DNA of 50,498 nucleotides from Deltaproteobacteria bacterium (GCA_021780495.1 JAJXYO010000043.1:1-50498), one strand, 5' to 3'; shown: positions 34,132 through 43,745, numbered from the stretch's first letter. Numbers and translations: made by a program. The notes: generated by a model not told the origin, from the sequence alone.

Positions 34132-34205
34132 CCAAACCGGATTCTAAGCACTCCCGGGAATAGCTACCCGGCCGGCCGCGAAGTGTTGCAGGGATTAAAC
34201 AGGTA

Positions 34206-34259
34206 AATATTGACAAAAACTGCATCAATATTGACCTTATGATCAGAGTGGGGTAATTT
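34206..34259 (+). promoter_or_regulatory. Promoter region of comEB-nrdR-rib operon with paired direct repeats
   Basis: TTGACC (34231-34236) and TAATTT (34254-34259) are 17 nt apart, 37 nt before the first ATG. AATATTGAC occurs twice, at 34206-34214 and 34227-34235, exactly 21 bp apart. The second copy overlaps the -35, a likely regulator-binding arrangement. No FMN riboswitch is seen. Confidence 0.5.
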
Positions 34260-34296
34260 GTTGCATCACTTTTCGTAATCGGGGTATCAACCGTAC

Positions 34297-34764
34297 ATGC
34301 AGAGACCTTCCTGGGATCAGTATTTCATGGGTATCACCCACCTGGTGGCCACCCGTTCCTCCTGCCTGCGCCGCCAGGTAGGTGCGTTGCTGGTCAAGGA
34401 TCGCAACATTCTCGCCACCGGTTACAACGGCGTTCCGTCCGGGATTACCCACTGCCAGGCGGCCGGTTGCCTGCGCGAACGGCTCAAGGTGCCCTCCGGA
34501 GAGCGGCACGAACTCTGCCGTGGTCTGCACGCCGAGCAGAACGCCATTATCCAGGCCGCCAAGCATGGCACGAACATAGATGGAGCCACCCTGTACTGCA
34601 CCACCATGCCCTGCATCATCTGCACGAAAATGATCATCAACGCCGGCATAACCAGGGTGATCTACAGCGAAGGCTACGCGGATGAACTGGCGCGCGAAAT
34701 GATCGCCGAAGCGGCCATCGAGGTCGTTCATTTTATTGCAGAACCAAAAGGTGAAACCCCATGA
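34297..34764 (+). CDS. comEB: dCMP deaminase (cytidine/deoxycytidylate deaminase family)
   Basis: This 155-aa zinc enzyme has the deaminase motifs HAEQNAIIQ (catalytic Glu with zinc His) and [14 protein letters not shown] (zinc Cys pair). The N-terminal region [24 protein letters not shown] is typical of dCMP deaminases. It turns dCMP into dUMP for thymidylate synthesis. It starts the operon and overlaps nrdR by 4 nt (ATGA), a coupling that fits a deoxynucleotide theme. Confidence 0.94.
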   Translation: MQRPSWDQYFMGITHLVATRSSCLRRQVGALLVKDRNILATGYNGVPSGITHCQAAGCLRERLKVPSGERHELCRGLHAEQNAIIQAAKHGTNIDGATLYCTTMPCIICTKMIINAGITRVIYSEGYADELAREMIAEAAIEVVHFIAEPKGETP

Positions 34765-35213
34765 AATGTCCCTTCTGTGGCAATCCCGACAGCAAGGTCA
34801 TCGATTCGCGGCCCGACAAAGGCGGCACGGCCATTCGGCGCCGGCGCGAATGCGAGGAATGCTCCAAGCGCTTTACCACCCACGAACGGGTGGAAGAGAT
34901 GCTGCCGCAGGTCTGCAAGAAGGACGGCCGTCGCGAACCGTTCGATCGCATGAAGATCATCTCCGGCATCAAGAAGGCCTGTGAAAAACGCCCGATCCCG
35001 GTCGAGGATATCGAGCACATGGTTGATCGACTGGAAGCGCGACTGCAGGAATCGACGGATAAAGAGATCTCGACAACCGCCATCGGCGAATGGATCATGA
35101 AGGAACTGCACGGCATGGATGAGGTGGCCTACGTCCGTTTCGCCTCGGTCTACCGCTCGTTCCGTGACATCGGCGAATTCATGCAGGAACTGCAAGATCT
35201 GCTGAAAAGATAG
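34761..35213 (+). CDS. nrdR: NrdR transcriptional repressor of ribonucleotide reductase genes
   Basis: This 150-aa protein has an N-terminal zinc ribbon (KCPFCG ... CEECSKRF), then the ATP-cone (about 49-139: [47 protein letters not shown]). It senses dATP/ATP and represses nrd genes. Length is normal. It overlaps comEB by 4 nt and precedes ribD by 9 nt, a common order in this lineage. No NrdR box was found in the operon promoter. Confidence 0.97.
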   Translation: MKCPFCGNPDSKVIDSRPDKGGTAIRRRRECEECSKRFTTHERVEEMLPQVCKKDGRREPFDRMKIISGIKKACEKRPIPVEDIEHMVDRLEARLQESTDKEISTTAIGEWIMKELHGMDEVAYVRFASVYRSFRDIGEFMQELQDLLKR

Positions 35214-35222
35214 GACCCGGCC

Positions 35223-36329
35223 ATGCACACCCCAGATTTGAAATATATGAAACGTGCCTTGACCCTGGCCCGCAAGGGCATCGGCAGAACCTCACCCAAT
35301 CCGGCAGTGGGTTGTGTCATTGTCAAACAGGGTACGGTTATCGGTGAAGGCTGGCACAAAAAGGCGGGCGGACCGCACGCCGAGATACATGCCCTGCAGA
35401 TGGCCGGTGACCGGGCCACGGGAGCAGAGGTGTATGTAACTCTGGAGCCCTGCTGCCATACCGGCAAGACGCCACCCTGCAGTGAGGCGCTGATCAAGGC
35501 CGGCGTCAAACGCGTAGTTGCCGGCATGCGCGACCCCAACCCGTGCGTCAGCGGCGGCGGTCTGGCGGCTCTGGAGCAGGCCGGTATCGAGACCGCCTGC
35601 GGGGTGCTGGAGGAGGAGTGTCGTGCCATCAACCTGCCGTTCATCAAGCACGTAACGACCGGCATGCCTTTTGTGACCTACAAGTGCGCCATGACCCTGG
35701 ACGGCAACATTGCCACGATCACCGGTGAGTCCCGCTGGATAAGCTGCGAGGAATCCCGGAAATACGTCCACCGCATGCGTTCACGCATGGATGCGGTCAT
35801 GGTGGGGGTCGATACGGTCCTCGCCGACAACCCCCAGCTGACGGTGCGCCATGTACGCGGCAGAAATCCGTTGCGGGTGATCGTGGACACACGTCTGCGA
35901 ACCCCCGAGAGTGTCACGCTGCTGAGCGGGCAACTTTCATCCGGTACCATCATCGCCACCTGCGAATCCAACCCTCGTGTGCATCTCCGTTATCTCAAGC
36001 AGGGCGCCACCATCGTGGTCTGTGAGGCCGACGAAGGCCGGGTTTCAATCAAGGATCTGATGCAGAAACTGGGGGCCATGGGTGTGCAATCCATCCTGCT
36101 CGAAGGTGGCAGCCGGCTGGCGGGGAACATGCTGGAACATGATCTGATCGACGAGCTGGTGTTTTTCGTAGCGCCAAAGCTGATCGGCGGCAATGGTTTT
36201 ACCCCCTTTACCCTGAGCGGGAGGACCGGTATGGAGCAGGCCGTCAGGCTGGTCTTTACCGACGTGCGGCGCAGCGGCGTGGACCTCGTTATCCACGCCC
36301 GTCCGGAGGGTCCATGTTCACCGGCTTGA
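35223..36329 (+). CDS. ribD: RibD bifunctional deaminase/reductase of riboflavin synthesis
   Basis: This 368-aa protein has an N-terminal deaminase (HAEIHALQMAG, LEPCCHTGKTPPCSEALI) that acts on the GTP-derived pyrimidine. Its C-terminal reductase (about 145-368: VTYKCAMTLDGNIATITGESRWIS, VMVGVDTVLADNPQLTVR, SILLEGGSRLAGNML) reduces the ribosyl side chain with NADPH. Both domains look complete. The end overlaps ribE by 16 nt. Confidence 0.96.
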   Translation: MHTPDLKYMKRALTLARKGIGRTSPNPAVGCVIVKQGTVIGEGWHKKAGGPHAEIHALQMAGDRATGAEVYVTLEPCCHTGKTPPCSEALIKAGVKRVVAGMRDPNPCVSGGGLAALEQAGIETACGVLEEECRAINLPFIKHVTTGMPFVTYKCAMTLDGNIATITGESRWISCEESRKYVHRMRSRMDAVMVGVDTVLADNPQLTVRHVRGRNPLRVIVDTRLRTPESVTLLSGQLSSGTIIATCESNPRVHLRYLKQGATIVVCEADEGRVSIKDLMQKLGAMGVQSILLEGGSRLAGNMLEHDLIDELVFFVAPKLIGGNGFTPFTLSGRTGMEQAVRLVFTDVRRSGVDLVIHARPEGPCSPA

Positions 36330-36955
36330 TCGAATCCATCGGCCGGGTAACGGCCTGCGAGCGGCGCGGCGCAGCAGCGGTACTGACCGTAGCCACGACT
36401 CTGCCGGTGGCTGAGATCTCCATCGGAGATTCGGTGGCGGTCAACGGCGCCTGCCTGACGGTGACCGCCAAACGCGAGTCAGCTCTGAGCTTCGATGTCT
36501 CACCCGAGTCACTGTCCAGCACCACCATCGCAAGCCTGCGGAGCGGCCACAGCGTCAACCTTGAGCGGGCACTGCGGCTGGGAGACCGATTGGGTGGACA
36601 CATCGTCAGCGGTCATATCGACTGCGTCGGGAGACTGAGCGGGATGACTGAATCCGACCGTAACCGCGTCCTCGAATTCAGTCTGCCGCCTGAACAGGCC
36701 CGCTATCTGGTAACCAAGGGTTCCGTGGCCATCAACGGCATCAGCCTGACGGTCAACACGGTCTCGTCAAGCGGATTTTCCGTCAACATCATCCCGCTCA
36801 CCCAGACATCAACAACCCTGGCAGCCCTGAAGACAGGCGATGAGGTAAATATCGAGACCGATATCATCGGCAAGTATGTGGAGCGGCTGACCGCACCCTG
36901 GAAACCGGGCGGCGGATTGAGCATGAAAACACTGGCAGAGAATGGATTTTTGTAG
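36314..36955 (+). CDS. ribE: Riboflavin synthase alpha chain
   Basis: This 213-aa protein has two lumazine-binding repeats. The N-terminal MFTGLIESIGRV, with GDSVAVNGACLTV in repeat 1 and GSVAINGISLTVN in repeat 2, matches. It dismutates two lumazines into riboflavin. The ATG lies inside the 3' end of ribD, and ribBA follows after 15 nt. Lumazine for it must come from a ribH outside this window. Confidence 0.96.
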   Translation: MFTGLIESIGRVTACERRGAAAVLTVATTLPVAEISIGDSVAVNGACLTVTAKRESALSFDVSPESLSSTTIASLRSGHSVNLERALRLGDRLGGHIVSGHIDCVGRLSGMTESDRNRVLEFSLPPEQARYLVTKGSVAINGISLTVNTVSSSGFSVNIIPLTQTSTTLAALKTGDEVNIETDIIGKYVERLTAPWKPGGGLSMKTLAENGFL

Positions 36956-36970
36956 CACGAAAGGAACACC

Positions 36971-38176
36971 ATGTCCGTAGCAACGATAGCAGCAGCAATC
37001 GAGGATATCCGTCAGGGAAAGATGGTTATCCTGGTGGATGACGAGGACCGCGAAAACGAGGGCGATCTGACCCTGGCAGCCGAGGCGGCCACCCCGGAAA
37101 ATATTAACTTCATGGCCAGATACGGCCGTGGCTTGATCTGTCTGACCCTGACAGCAGAGAAGTGCGAGCAGTTGGGCCTGCGTCCGATGGTACGAGACAA
37201 CACCTCTCCCTTCGAAACCGCATTCACCGTCTCCATCGAGGCCAAACACGGCGTCACCACCGGCATTTCGGCCGCCGACCGTGCCCATACCATCGTTACG
37301 GCTGTGGCCGAGGGTGCATCGGCCAAAGACCTGGTCAGTCCCGGCCATATCTTCCCGCTCCGGGCCAAACCGGGCGGTGTGCTGGTACGCACCGGACAGA
37401 CCGAGGGTTCGGTCGATCTGGCTCGACTGGCAGGACTCAAGCCGGCCGGCGTCATCTGCGAGATCATGAACGACGACGGCACCATGGCGCGCATGCCGGA
37501 ATTGAAGAAATTCGCCAAAGAGCACGGCATCAAGATCTGCACGATTGCCGACCTGGTGGCCTATCGCCTGAAAAACGAGATCCTGGTGCGGGTTGTGGCC
37601 GAGGCGCACCTCCCCTCGCGTTACGGTGGTGACTGGCGGGCCATGGCCTTTGAAAACGATGTGGACAAGCAGGACCACCTGGCCCTGGTCAAGGGCGACG
37701 TCAATACGGGCGAGCCGGTGCTGGTGCGGGTCCATTCCGAGTGTCTGACCGGCGATGTGCTGGGCAGCCAGCGTTGCGACTGCGGTGAACAGTTGCAGCG
37801 GGCCATGGAGATGATCGACAAGGAAGGCCGGGGTGTGATCCTCTATATGCGCCAGGAGGGTCGCGGCATCGGCCTGGTCAATAAACTCAAGGCCTACGAG
37901 TTGCAGGACAAGGGGCGCGACACCGTCGAAGCCAATCTGGAACTGGGCTTCAAGGCCGACCTGCGCGACTACGGCATCGGCGCCCAGATGCTCGTTTCGC
38001 TGGGCATCCGCAAGATGCGCCTCTTGACCAACAACCCCAAGAAGCTGATCGGCCTGCAAGGCTACGGCATTGACGTGGTCGAACGGGTCGCCATCGAGGC
38101 GGTTGCCACAAAAAGCAACAAGGGCTACCTCAAGACCAAGCGTGACAAGATGGGGCACCTGCTGGAGAACCTGTGA
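36971..38176 (+). CDS. ribBA: RibBA: DHBP synthase / GTP cyclohydrolase II
   Basis: This 401-aa bifunctional protein has RibB (about 1-200: [42 protein letters not shown]) and RibA (about 205-400: [22 protein letters not shown] with zinc cysteines, [31 protein letters not shown]). It supplies both the four-carbon unit and the GTP-derived pyrimidine. The stop TGA shares a base with the next ATG (TGATG), so translation is coupled. Confidence 0.97.
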   Translation: MSVATIAAAIEDIRQGKMVILVDDEDRENEGDLTLAAEAATPENINFMARYGRGLICLTLTAEKCEQLGLRPMVRDNTSPFETAFTVSIEAKHGVTTGISAADRAHTIVTAVAEGASAKDLVSPGHIFPLRAKPGGVLVRTGQTEGSVDLARLAGLKPAGVICEIMNDDGTMARMPELKKFAKEHGIKICTIADLVAYRLKNEILVRVVAEAHLPSRYGGDWRAMAFENDVDKQDHLALVKGDVNTGEPVLVRVHSECLTGDVLGSQRCDCGEQLQRAMEMIDKEGRGVILYMRQEGRGIGLVNKLKAYELQDKGRDTVEANLELGFKADLRDYGIGAQMLVSLGIRKMRLLTNNPKKLIGLQGYGIDVVERVAIEAVATKSNKGYLKTKRDKMGHLLENL

Positions 38177-38718
38177 TGCGTATCCTGCTGCACACCTGTT
38201 GCGGTCCCTGCGCCCTGTATCCCCTGCGCACCCTGCGGTCTGCCGGTCATGATGTGACCGGCTTTTTCTACAACCCGAACATCCACCCCTACCAGGAATA
38301 CGCACTCCGCCGCGACGCCGCTGTCCGGATGGCGGAGCAGGAATCCATGCCGCTGATCATGCAGGATGACTACGATCTGGAAGGGTTTCTGGCCAACGTG
38401 GCGGCGGCACCGCAATTGCGCTGCAGTTACTGCTACGCCTCGCGCCTGCGGGCCACGGCCCGGGTCGCGGCAGAAGGAGGTTTCGACGCTTTCAGCGCGT
38501 CGTTGCTCTACAGCCGCTTTCAGAAGCATGAAGAGATCCGGGCGCTGGGCGAATTGATCGGCCGTGAGTCCGGCATCGTCTTCCATTATCAGGACTTCCG
38601 TTCCGGCTGGCAGGAGGGCATCAAACTCTCCAAGGAACTGGGGCTGTACCGCCAGCAGTACTGTGGCTGCATCTACAGCGAGAAGGATCGCTACCTGCCA
38701 AAGGTTAAAGCGGCATGA
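38176..38718 (+). CDS. queH: QueH-type epoxyqueuosine reductase (DUF208)
   Basis: This 180-aa protein has the QueH cysteine motifs: LLHTCCGPCALYPLR at 4-18, LRCSYCYASRLRA, and a C-terminal YCGCIYSEKDRY. QueH reduces epoxyqueuosine to queuosine in tRNA with an iron-sulfur cluster, as a cobalamin-free alternative to QueG. The ATG at 38176 overlaps the ribBA stop; a GTG one codon earlier is possible. Its place behind ribBA instead of ribH is notable. Confidence 0.9.
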   Translation: MRILLHTCCGPCALYPLRTLRSAGHDVTGFFYNPNIHPYQEYALRRDAAVRMAEQESMPLIMQDDYDLEGFLANVAAAPQLRCSYCYASRLRATARVAAEGGFDAFSASLLYSRFQKHEEIRALGELIGRESGIVFHYQDFRSGWQEGIKLSKELGLYRQQYCGCIYSEKDRYLPKVKAA

Positions 38719-38930
38719 ACGGACTCGGCCGGCCGCTGATCATCCTGGGATTGATCCTGGTCGCCGCCGGCCTGATCATCACCTTTAGCCCCCGACTCCC
38801 TACCTGGCTCGGCCGTCTGCCGGGCGACATCAACATCAAGCGCGCGAACTTCAGCTTCCATTTCCCCCTGGCTACCTGCCTGCTGCTCTCGGCCATCCTG
38901 TCGTTCATCATGTGGCTGTTGCGCAAATAG
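38715..38930 (+). CDS. DUF2905 small membrane protein
   Basis: This 71-aa protein has two membrane helices (about 6-25 and 50-68) separated by PRLPTWLGRLPGDINIKRAN, the diagnostic 'LGRLPGDI' linker of DUF2905. The role of the family is not known. The start overlaps queH by 4 nt, so it is the last gene of the comEB-nrdR-rib operon as seen here. Confidence 0.9.
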   Translation: MNGLGRPLIILGLILVAAGLIITFSPRLPTWLGRLPGDINIKRANFSFHFPLATCLLLSAILSFIMWLLRK

Positions 38931-39041
38931 TGTAGAACTGCAACGAAGCATCACCACGATTAAGTACCTTCCAAACCAAACCCACAAACAGCGGCCTCCC
39001 AACCGATCACCTGCTTTCTGCAACTATCGCCCAAATTCCTT

Positions 39042-39070
39042 TTGCAATATAACCGTGTATCGGCTATTAT
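39042..39070 (+). promoter_or_regulatory. Candidate sigma-70 promoter of fibre gene
   Basis: TTGCAA (39042-39047) and TATTAT (39065-39070) are 17 nt apart. The leader of about 95 nt ends with GGGAGGT before the ATG at 39169. This is the first promoter after the DUF2905 stop, so the secreted-protein module is transcribed on its own. Confidence 0.55.
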
Positions 39071-39168
39071 AACACACTCACTTTCACCTTTCATTCCAGC
39101 ACGTTGTAACAAGACTGCAACAATCTTTAACTTATTAATATAAATTCGACAGTTACTGGGAGGTCACC

Positions 39169-42100
39169 ATGCTGCTGACTAAGACAAGGATCATCTCTGC
39201 AATTCTATCCACGCTTGCCCTGGCCACCCTGGCCTTTGCCGGGGTGCCCCAGACCATCAACTACCAGGGGTACATCACCAACAACGGCACCCCGGTGAAT
39301 AACATGGCCACCAACGTGACCTTCTCGCTCTACTCGTCGAACCCGACCCGCAACAACCCGGTCTGGTTCGACACCCATTCCGTCACACCCGTGAACGGCA
39401 TCTACAACGTGCAACTCGGCTCACAGAAGGCGCTCAACGCGCCCTTTGACGTGCCTTACTGGCTGGGGATCAGTGTGGCGGGCAGCGCGCTGCCGCTGCA
39501 GCAACTGTCAAGCGGTCCGTATGCCCTGCGTGCCGGCGTGGCGGATTCGCTTGCCACAGGAGCGACCGTGCCCGGCGTCACTCCATGGGTCTCTACTACC
39601 TCCACGACATTTCAGGCTACAAACAACAATGCCTATATTCTCAACAATTCTACTCCAGCGACCATAACCCTGCCCGGCAATGCCGCCATTGGCGATATAA
39701 TCAAGGTAAACGCCCAGGGGGCAGGCGGCTATACCTTCAACACGGTTAACGGTCAGTCAATTACCGGTAACGGCATATCAGCTGACTACAGTGCCTGGTT
39801 ACCGCGTGCCGCCAGCAAAATTTGGCGGTCTCTTGCCTCGTCTGCAGATGGCAGTAAATTCTATGCAGCCGCATATGGGGACTACATCTGGAAATCGGTC
39901 GACGGCGGGGCATCGTGGGCGATCAGCGGTAATGCCAGTGTGCAAAACTGGCAGGCAATTGCATCCTCTTCAGATGGGACAAAATTGATAGCTGCCGTAA
40001 GCGGTGGACTTCTTTACACATCTTCGGACAGCGGAGCAACGTGGACCCCACGGGAGATAGTTGGTGGAGAGGGTTCTGTTTCACGAAGCTGGCAGGCGGT
40101 TGCATCTACCTCGGACGGAACAATGCTGTTTGCAGTAACCAATGGTGCGGGTGGCCAGATCTGGGGCTCCACAGACTCCGGGGCAACTTGGACAAACAAA
40201 GGGATTTCATCTAACTGGAGTTCCATCGCCACCTCGGCTGATGGCGCCAAGGTGGTTGCGGCAGCAACGGGCGGCTATGTCTGGCTTTCCGGTAACAGCG
40301 GATCAAGTTGGAATTCGACGGGGCCGCAAGTCGGCCAGACAAAAAACTGGGGGGCAGTGGCATCTTCGGCCGATGGCACCAAACTGGTGGCAGCCGACGA
40401 TTTCTACATCTATACCTTTGACAACCTGGGAAACAACTGGCAACAGGCAAATGTCCCGGCGTATGCCTTCATGAAATGGCGCTCGTTGGCGTCTTCTGCC
40501 GACGGCACTATATTGGCCGCCAATGGCTATGTCGGGCCAGTGGGATACCTTCAGGCAAGCGTCTTCGTCTCCATCGACAGCGGTAAAAACTGGAGTCAAC
40601 AATATTTGTTCGGAATCGACACACAGAATAGCAGCCCCACAAGCCTGCCCCTGGCAATTTCAGCGGACGGCGGGGCGGTTGCCGTCGCACAAAGCAATAC
40701 CGATTACATATACCTCAGTGGTAAGACGAAATTTACCGGCAGCCAGTACAGCGCAGCCGAACTCGTCTATGCCGGGAACGGGCAATGGGTTGTTAATCAG
40801 CCAGGGGCAATCGGCCAGGGCAATGTCACAACCGGAAGCAATGCACTGGTTGGCGGTACCTTCAATACTGTCAATGGCATTAACAGCGTCATCTCAGGTG
40901 GGTCAACCAATGTCGTGACAGCCCCTAACGCAACCATTGCAGGCGGGGTTTTAAACACGGCCGGTTCCGGTGCAACGGTCAGTGGCGGATCAACCAATAA
41001 TGCATCCGGCGGTTCCAGTTCCATCGGTGGCGGAATCGGCAATACATCATCCGGTTCTTACAGCACCATTGCCGGCGGACAAAGCAACATCGCATCGGGT
41101 AGCTATAGCGCGATCGGTGGGGGAACATTAAATTCAGCCGGGGGCTCGGACAGTATTGTTTCAGGTGGCAGTTCAAATAACGCCTCTGGCCTCGGCGCTA
41201 CTGTTTTTGGTGGCACAAACAATAGTGCCAACGGTTGGCGCAGTACCATAACCGGAGGCCTGTATAACACCGCCAGCGGCAATACCAGTATCATACTGGG
41301 TGGAGACTCAAATACTGCCAGCGGTCCGTATAGTACTGTTGTTGGGGGGACAACCAACAGTGCAACCGATTGGTACAGTTTGGCTGCAGGATGTTCCGCA
41401 AACGCTGCTCATAGCGGTGCTTTCGTCTGGTCGGACTCACAATGCGCAACCTTCAGCTCTACCGCCCCGAATCAGTTTCTGGTTAAAGCCGCGGGTGGGG
41501 TGGGTATTAACAAGAACAACCCGGTTGCAGGGGCGCTAGATGTGTCAGGCAACACCCTCGTTTCCGGCAACCTCGGTATTGGTACACTCACACCCAACCG
41601 TCAATTACACTTAGCCCACAGTGGTGGTGTAGAAATGAGCATGCTGGTCTCAGACGGATTAGCAAATTTCAGAACATGGAACATCTGGACTAGTGGCGGT
41701 GCCGGTGTGGCGCAGAACCTGAATTTCCGCCTGCTGAACGATCTGGGCACCGCTACGACCCTGGATGCCTTCCACCTGAACAGCGACGGCAGCGCCTGGC
41801 TGAACGGAACCCTGGCCTCGGGCGGTCTGGCGTCAACCCTGGCGGGCGGCATTGCGGTGAACGGCACGAGCACCAGCAGCTACGGGGTCCAGGGAACGAG
41901 TACCAACAGCGTCGGTGTGGTCGGCATCAGCAGCAACAATACCGGAATCTGGGGACAGGCAAATGCCGGTACCGCCGTCGACGGCATGAGTACCAGCGGC
42001 GTCGGCGTGCTGGGACGAAGCACCAGCGGGAACGGGGTGAAAGGGACCACCGGCAACGCCATAGCGATCTACGCCGTCAACAACTCGACCGACGCCCCGG

Positions 42101-42552
42101 CGATAGAAGGATGGAACCAGGGAAGCGGCTATATCTACCGGGGATGGTCGGGGGCATCACCCGCAATTAAATTCTGGGTGGACAATAATGGCAATGCCTG
42201 GATTGGGGGTACGCTCACCCAGGCTTCCGACATTCGCCTGAAAACCGATATCCAGCCGCTGAAAAACACGCTGGATAAAGTCCTGCGTCTGCGTGGTGTC
42301 AGTTATGTGATGAAGGCTGATAAGAGCAGGACGCGAAAGATCGGTGTCATCGCCCAGGAGTTGGAACAGGAATACCCGGAGCTGGTGGCGACCGACGACA
42401 AGGGCATGAAGAGTGTGGCCTACGCCAACCTGACGGCGGTGCTGATCGAGGCGGTAAAAGGGCTGCAGGCGGAGAACGATGCGCTCAAGGCAGATAACGA
42501 CGCTATGAAACTGCGACTGGAACGGCTTGAAAAAGCCCAGTTCGGTCAATAG
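39169..42552 (+). CDS. Large secreted fibre: YQGY domain, propeller, beta-helix repeats, S74 chaperone
   Basis: This 1127-aa protein has a signal peptide (about 1-24, ending AFA). A 'YQGY' N-terminal domain (about 25-135: QTINYQGYITNNG, VTFSLYSS) is shared with the protein at 45401-46657. A BNR/beta-propeller-like region (about 210-540) repeats 'W..(L/I)ASS(A/S)DG(T/S)K'. A left-handed-helix region (about 555-760) repeats 14-16-residue units with GG and N-x-ASG. A 'GV.G.S...GVG' repeat zone (about 900-960) follows. A C-terminal Peptidase_S74 domain contains SDIRLKTDI with Ser at 1020 as probable cleavage residue, and ends in a coiled coil. S74 domains trimerise and cut themselves from phage tail fibres and bacterial adhesins. 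This suggests an extracellular trimeric fibre; that inference is untested. Confidence 0.85.
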   Translation: MLLTKTRIISAILSTLALATLAFAGVPQTINYQGYITNNGTPVNNMATNVTFSLYSSNPTRNNPVWFDTHSVTPVNGIYNVQLGSQKALNAPFDVPYWLGISVAGSALPLQQLSSGPYALRAGVADSLATGATVPGVTPWVSTTSTTFQATNNNAYILNNSTPATITLPGNAAIGDIIKVNAQGAGGYTFNTVNGQSITGNGISADYSAWLPRAASKIWRSLASSADGSKFYAAAYGDYIWKSVDGGASWAISGNASVQNWQAIASSSDGTKLIAAVSGGLLYTSSDSGATWTPREIVGGEGSVSRSWQAVASTSDGTMLFAVTNGAGGQIWGSTDSGATWTNKGISSNWSSIATSADGAKVVAAATGGYVWLSGNSGSSWNSTGPQVGQTKNWGAVASSADGTKLVAADDFYIYTFDNLGNNWQQANVPAYAFMKWRSLASSADGTILAANGYVGPVGYLQASVFVSIDSGKNWSQQYLFGIDTQNSSPTSLPLAISADGGAVAVAQSNTDYIYLSGKTKFTGSQYSAAELVYAGNGQWVVNQPGAIGQGNVTTGSNALVGGTFNTVNGINSVISGGSTNVVTAPNATIAGGVLNTAGSGATVSGGSTNNASGGSSSIGGGIGNTSSGSYSTIAGGQSNIASGSYSAIGGGTLNSAGGSDSIVSGGSSNNASGLGATVFGGTNNSANGWRSTITGGLYNTASGNTSIILGGDSNTASGPYSTVVGGTTNSATDWYSLAAGCSANAAHSGAFVWSDSQCATFSSTAPNQFLVKAAGGVGINKNNPVAGALDVSGNTLVSGNLGIGTLTPNRQLHLAHSGGVEMSMLVSDGLANFRTWNIWTSGGAGVAQNLNFRLLNDLGTATTLDAFHLNSDGSAWLNGTLASGGLASTLAGGIAVNGTSTSSYGVQGTSTNSVGVVGISSNNTGIWGQANAGTAVDGMSTSGVGVLGRSTSGNGVKGTTGNAIAIYAVNNSTDAPAIEGWNQGSGYIYRGWSGASPAIKFWVDNNGNAWIGGTLTQASDIRLKTDIQPLKNTLDKVLRLRGVSYVMKADKSRTRKIGVIAQELEQEYPELVATDDKGMKSVAYANLTAVLIEAVKGLQAENDALKADNDAMKLRLERLEKAQFGQ

Positions 42553-42564
42553 GGGAGGCGACTC

Positions 42565-43617
42565 ATGAAACTAGTTACGAAAGCGCTCTTCGCAACCCTG
42601 GCCCTCGCCCCGCCTGCCCTGGCTGGCCAGGGGCCGGGCAGCTATGCGATCGTCTCCGATGTCATCTCCGGTGGCGGGCAGGAGGTGAGCGGCGGCGGCT
42701 ACACACTGAATGGCACCATCGGCCAGTCATCGGCCATCGGCCTGTCCACCGGCACTTCCTACAGCAACCAGGGCGGTTTCTGGAATCTGCGCAGCGGGGA
42801 TACCATCGCGCCAACGACACCAATTTTTGCCCTGCAGAGCCCGTCACGTTCGTACACCGTACCGATCACGACCTTGACCTCCACCGATGCCGGCAGCGGA
42901 GTGACCGGCTATTATATCAGCGCAGCCCCGACGCCCCCCACAGATCCTTGGGGAACGGGTTGGGCCGCGCCGACCCCGGCAAGCCTGATCTCGACAACCA
43001 AAGGGCTGAACCAGACCTTTTATGTGTGGGCCAGGGATGCTGCCGGCAATATCTCGGGAGGGGCATCAGCCTCGACCGATATCATTTTTCAATGGTTGTT
43101 GAGTGTCGCCTTCGGCGGGACGGGCGGGGCTTCGATCACAAGCGCGCCCGGCACCATTGCCTGCATGGCCGGATTACCTGCCAATTGCAGCGCAAACTTT
43201 GACGAAGGCACAACAGTGACTCTCACTGCGGCCCCTGATATAAGATCGCAGCCGAGCAGTTGGACAGGAAGCGACAGCAGCACCTTCAACACGGCTTCTG
43301 TGACCATGAACAGTGACAGAACCGTAACCGCATCCTTCGAAACGGTACCGAACATCGCCCGGATAGTCTATGACAGGGGCTATGACTCCTTGCCGGCTGC
43401 CATTGCGGCCCTCGCGACAAGCGCCACCATTCAGGCGCGGGACACTTATCCTGGCAGCCTGATCGAGAACCTGGTATTCAACCGGAACTACACCGTCAAC
43501 CTGAATGGCGGCATGGATGCCAACTGGGATCCGACCGTCAACTACACATCGGTCAAAGGTACCCTGACAATCAGTCAGGGAAAGGTTATCGCCAACAGGA
43601 TCAAGATTCACCCATAA
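42565..43617 (+). CDS. Secreted protein with KIHP C-terminal domain (copy 1)
   Basis: This 350-aa protein has a signal peptide (about 1-20, ALAG). An N-terminal 'SGGG...GG.Y.LNGTIGQSS' domain is shared with 47468-48580. An Ig/Fn3-like stretch follows (about 90-175: ITTLTSTDAGSGVTGYYIS, TFYVWARDAAGN). A B-repeat-like unit (about 180-255: DEGTTVTLTAAPDIRSQ, SVTMNSDRTVTASF) precedes a C-terminal domain (about 260-350) with LNGGMDANW and terminal IKIHP. The ATG is 12 nt after the fibre gene. Probably exported to the cell surface. Confidence 0.75.
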   Translation: MKLVTKALFATLALAPPALAGQGPGSYAIVSDVISGGGQEVSGGGYTLNGTIGQSSAIGLSTGTSYSNQGGFWNLRSGDTIAPTTPIFALQSPSRSYTVPITTLTSTDAGSGVTGYYISAAPTPPTDPWGTGWAAPTPASLISTTKGLNQTFYVWARDAAGNISGGASASTDIIFQWLLSVAFGGTGGASITSAPGTIACMAGLPANCSANFDEGTTVTLTAAPDIRSQPSSWTGSDSSTFNTASVTMNSDRTVTASFETVPNIARIVYDRGYDSLPAAIAALATSATIQARDTYPGSLIENLVFNRNYTVNLNGGMDANWDPTVNYTSVKGTLTISQGKVIANRIKIHP

Positions 43618-43672
43618 ATATCGTGCCATATAACTCTGTAGCTATTCAGCATGTTCAGTCGTCCCCGCCTGC

Positions 43673-43694
43673 CCTCCCCTTAGCTAAGGGGAGG
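43673..43694. repeat. Perfect 22-nt palindrome (unknown repeat type)
   Basis: CCTCCCCTTAG (43673-43683) and CTAAGGGGAGG (43684-43694) form a perfect palindrome. A second, similar one lies 52 nt further on. Both occupy the convergent gap between a secreted-protein gene (+) and an MFS gene (-). Confidence 0.6.
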
Positions 43695-43745
43695 AACGCT
43701 ACGATGTGATTTAAATGAAGTAGTCGTCGAGGCTGCCATCCGGTT

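Noticed and set aside
34201..34296. FMN riboswitch before the rib operon
   Set aside because: The leader after the predicted -10 is too short (about 37 nt), and none of the RFN consensus segments appear.
36809..38305. 498-aa open frame on the minus strand
   Set aside because: Antisense to ribBA; RibBA has all catalytic motifs, so this frame is not a gene.
39169..42552. Prophage tail-fibre interpretation
   Set aside because: The S74 domain suggests phage fibres, but a signal peptide is present and no phage structural, lysis or packaging genes lie nearby.
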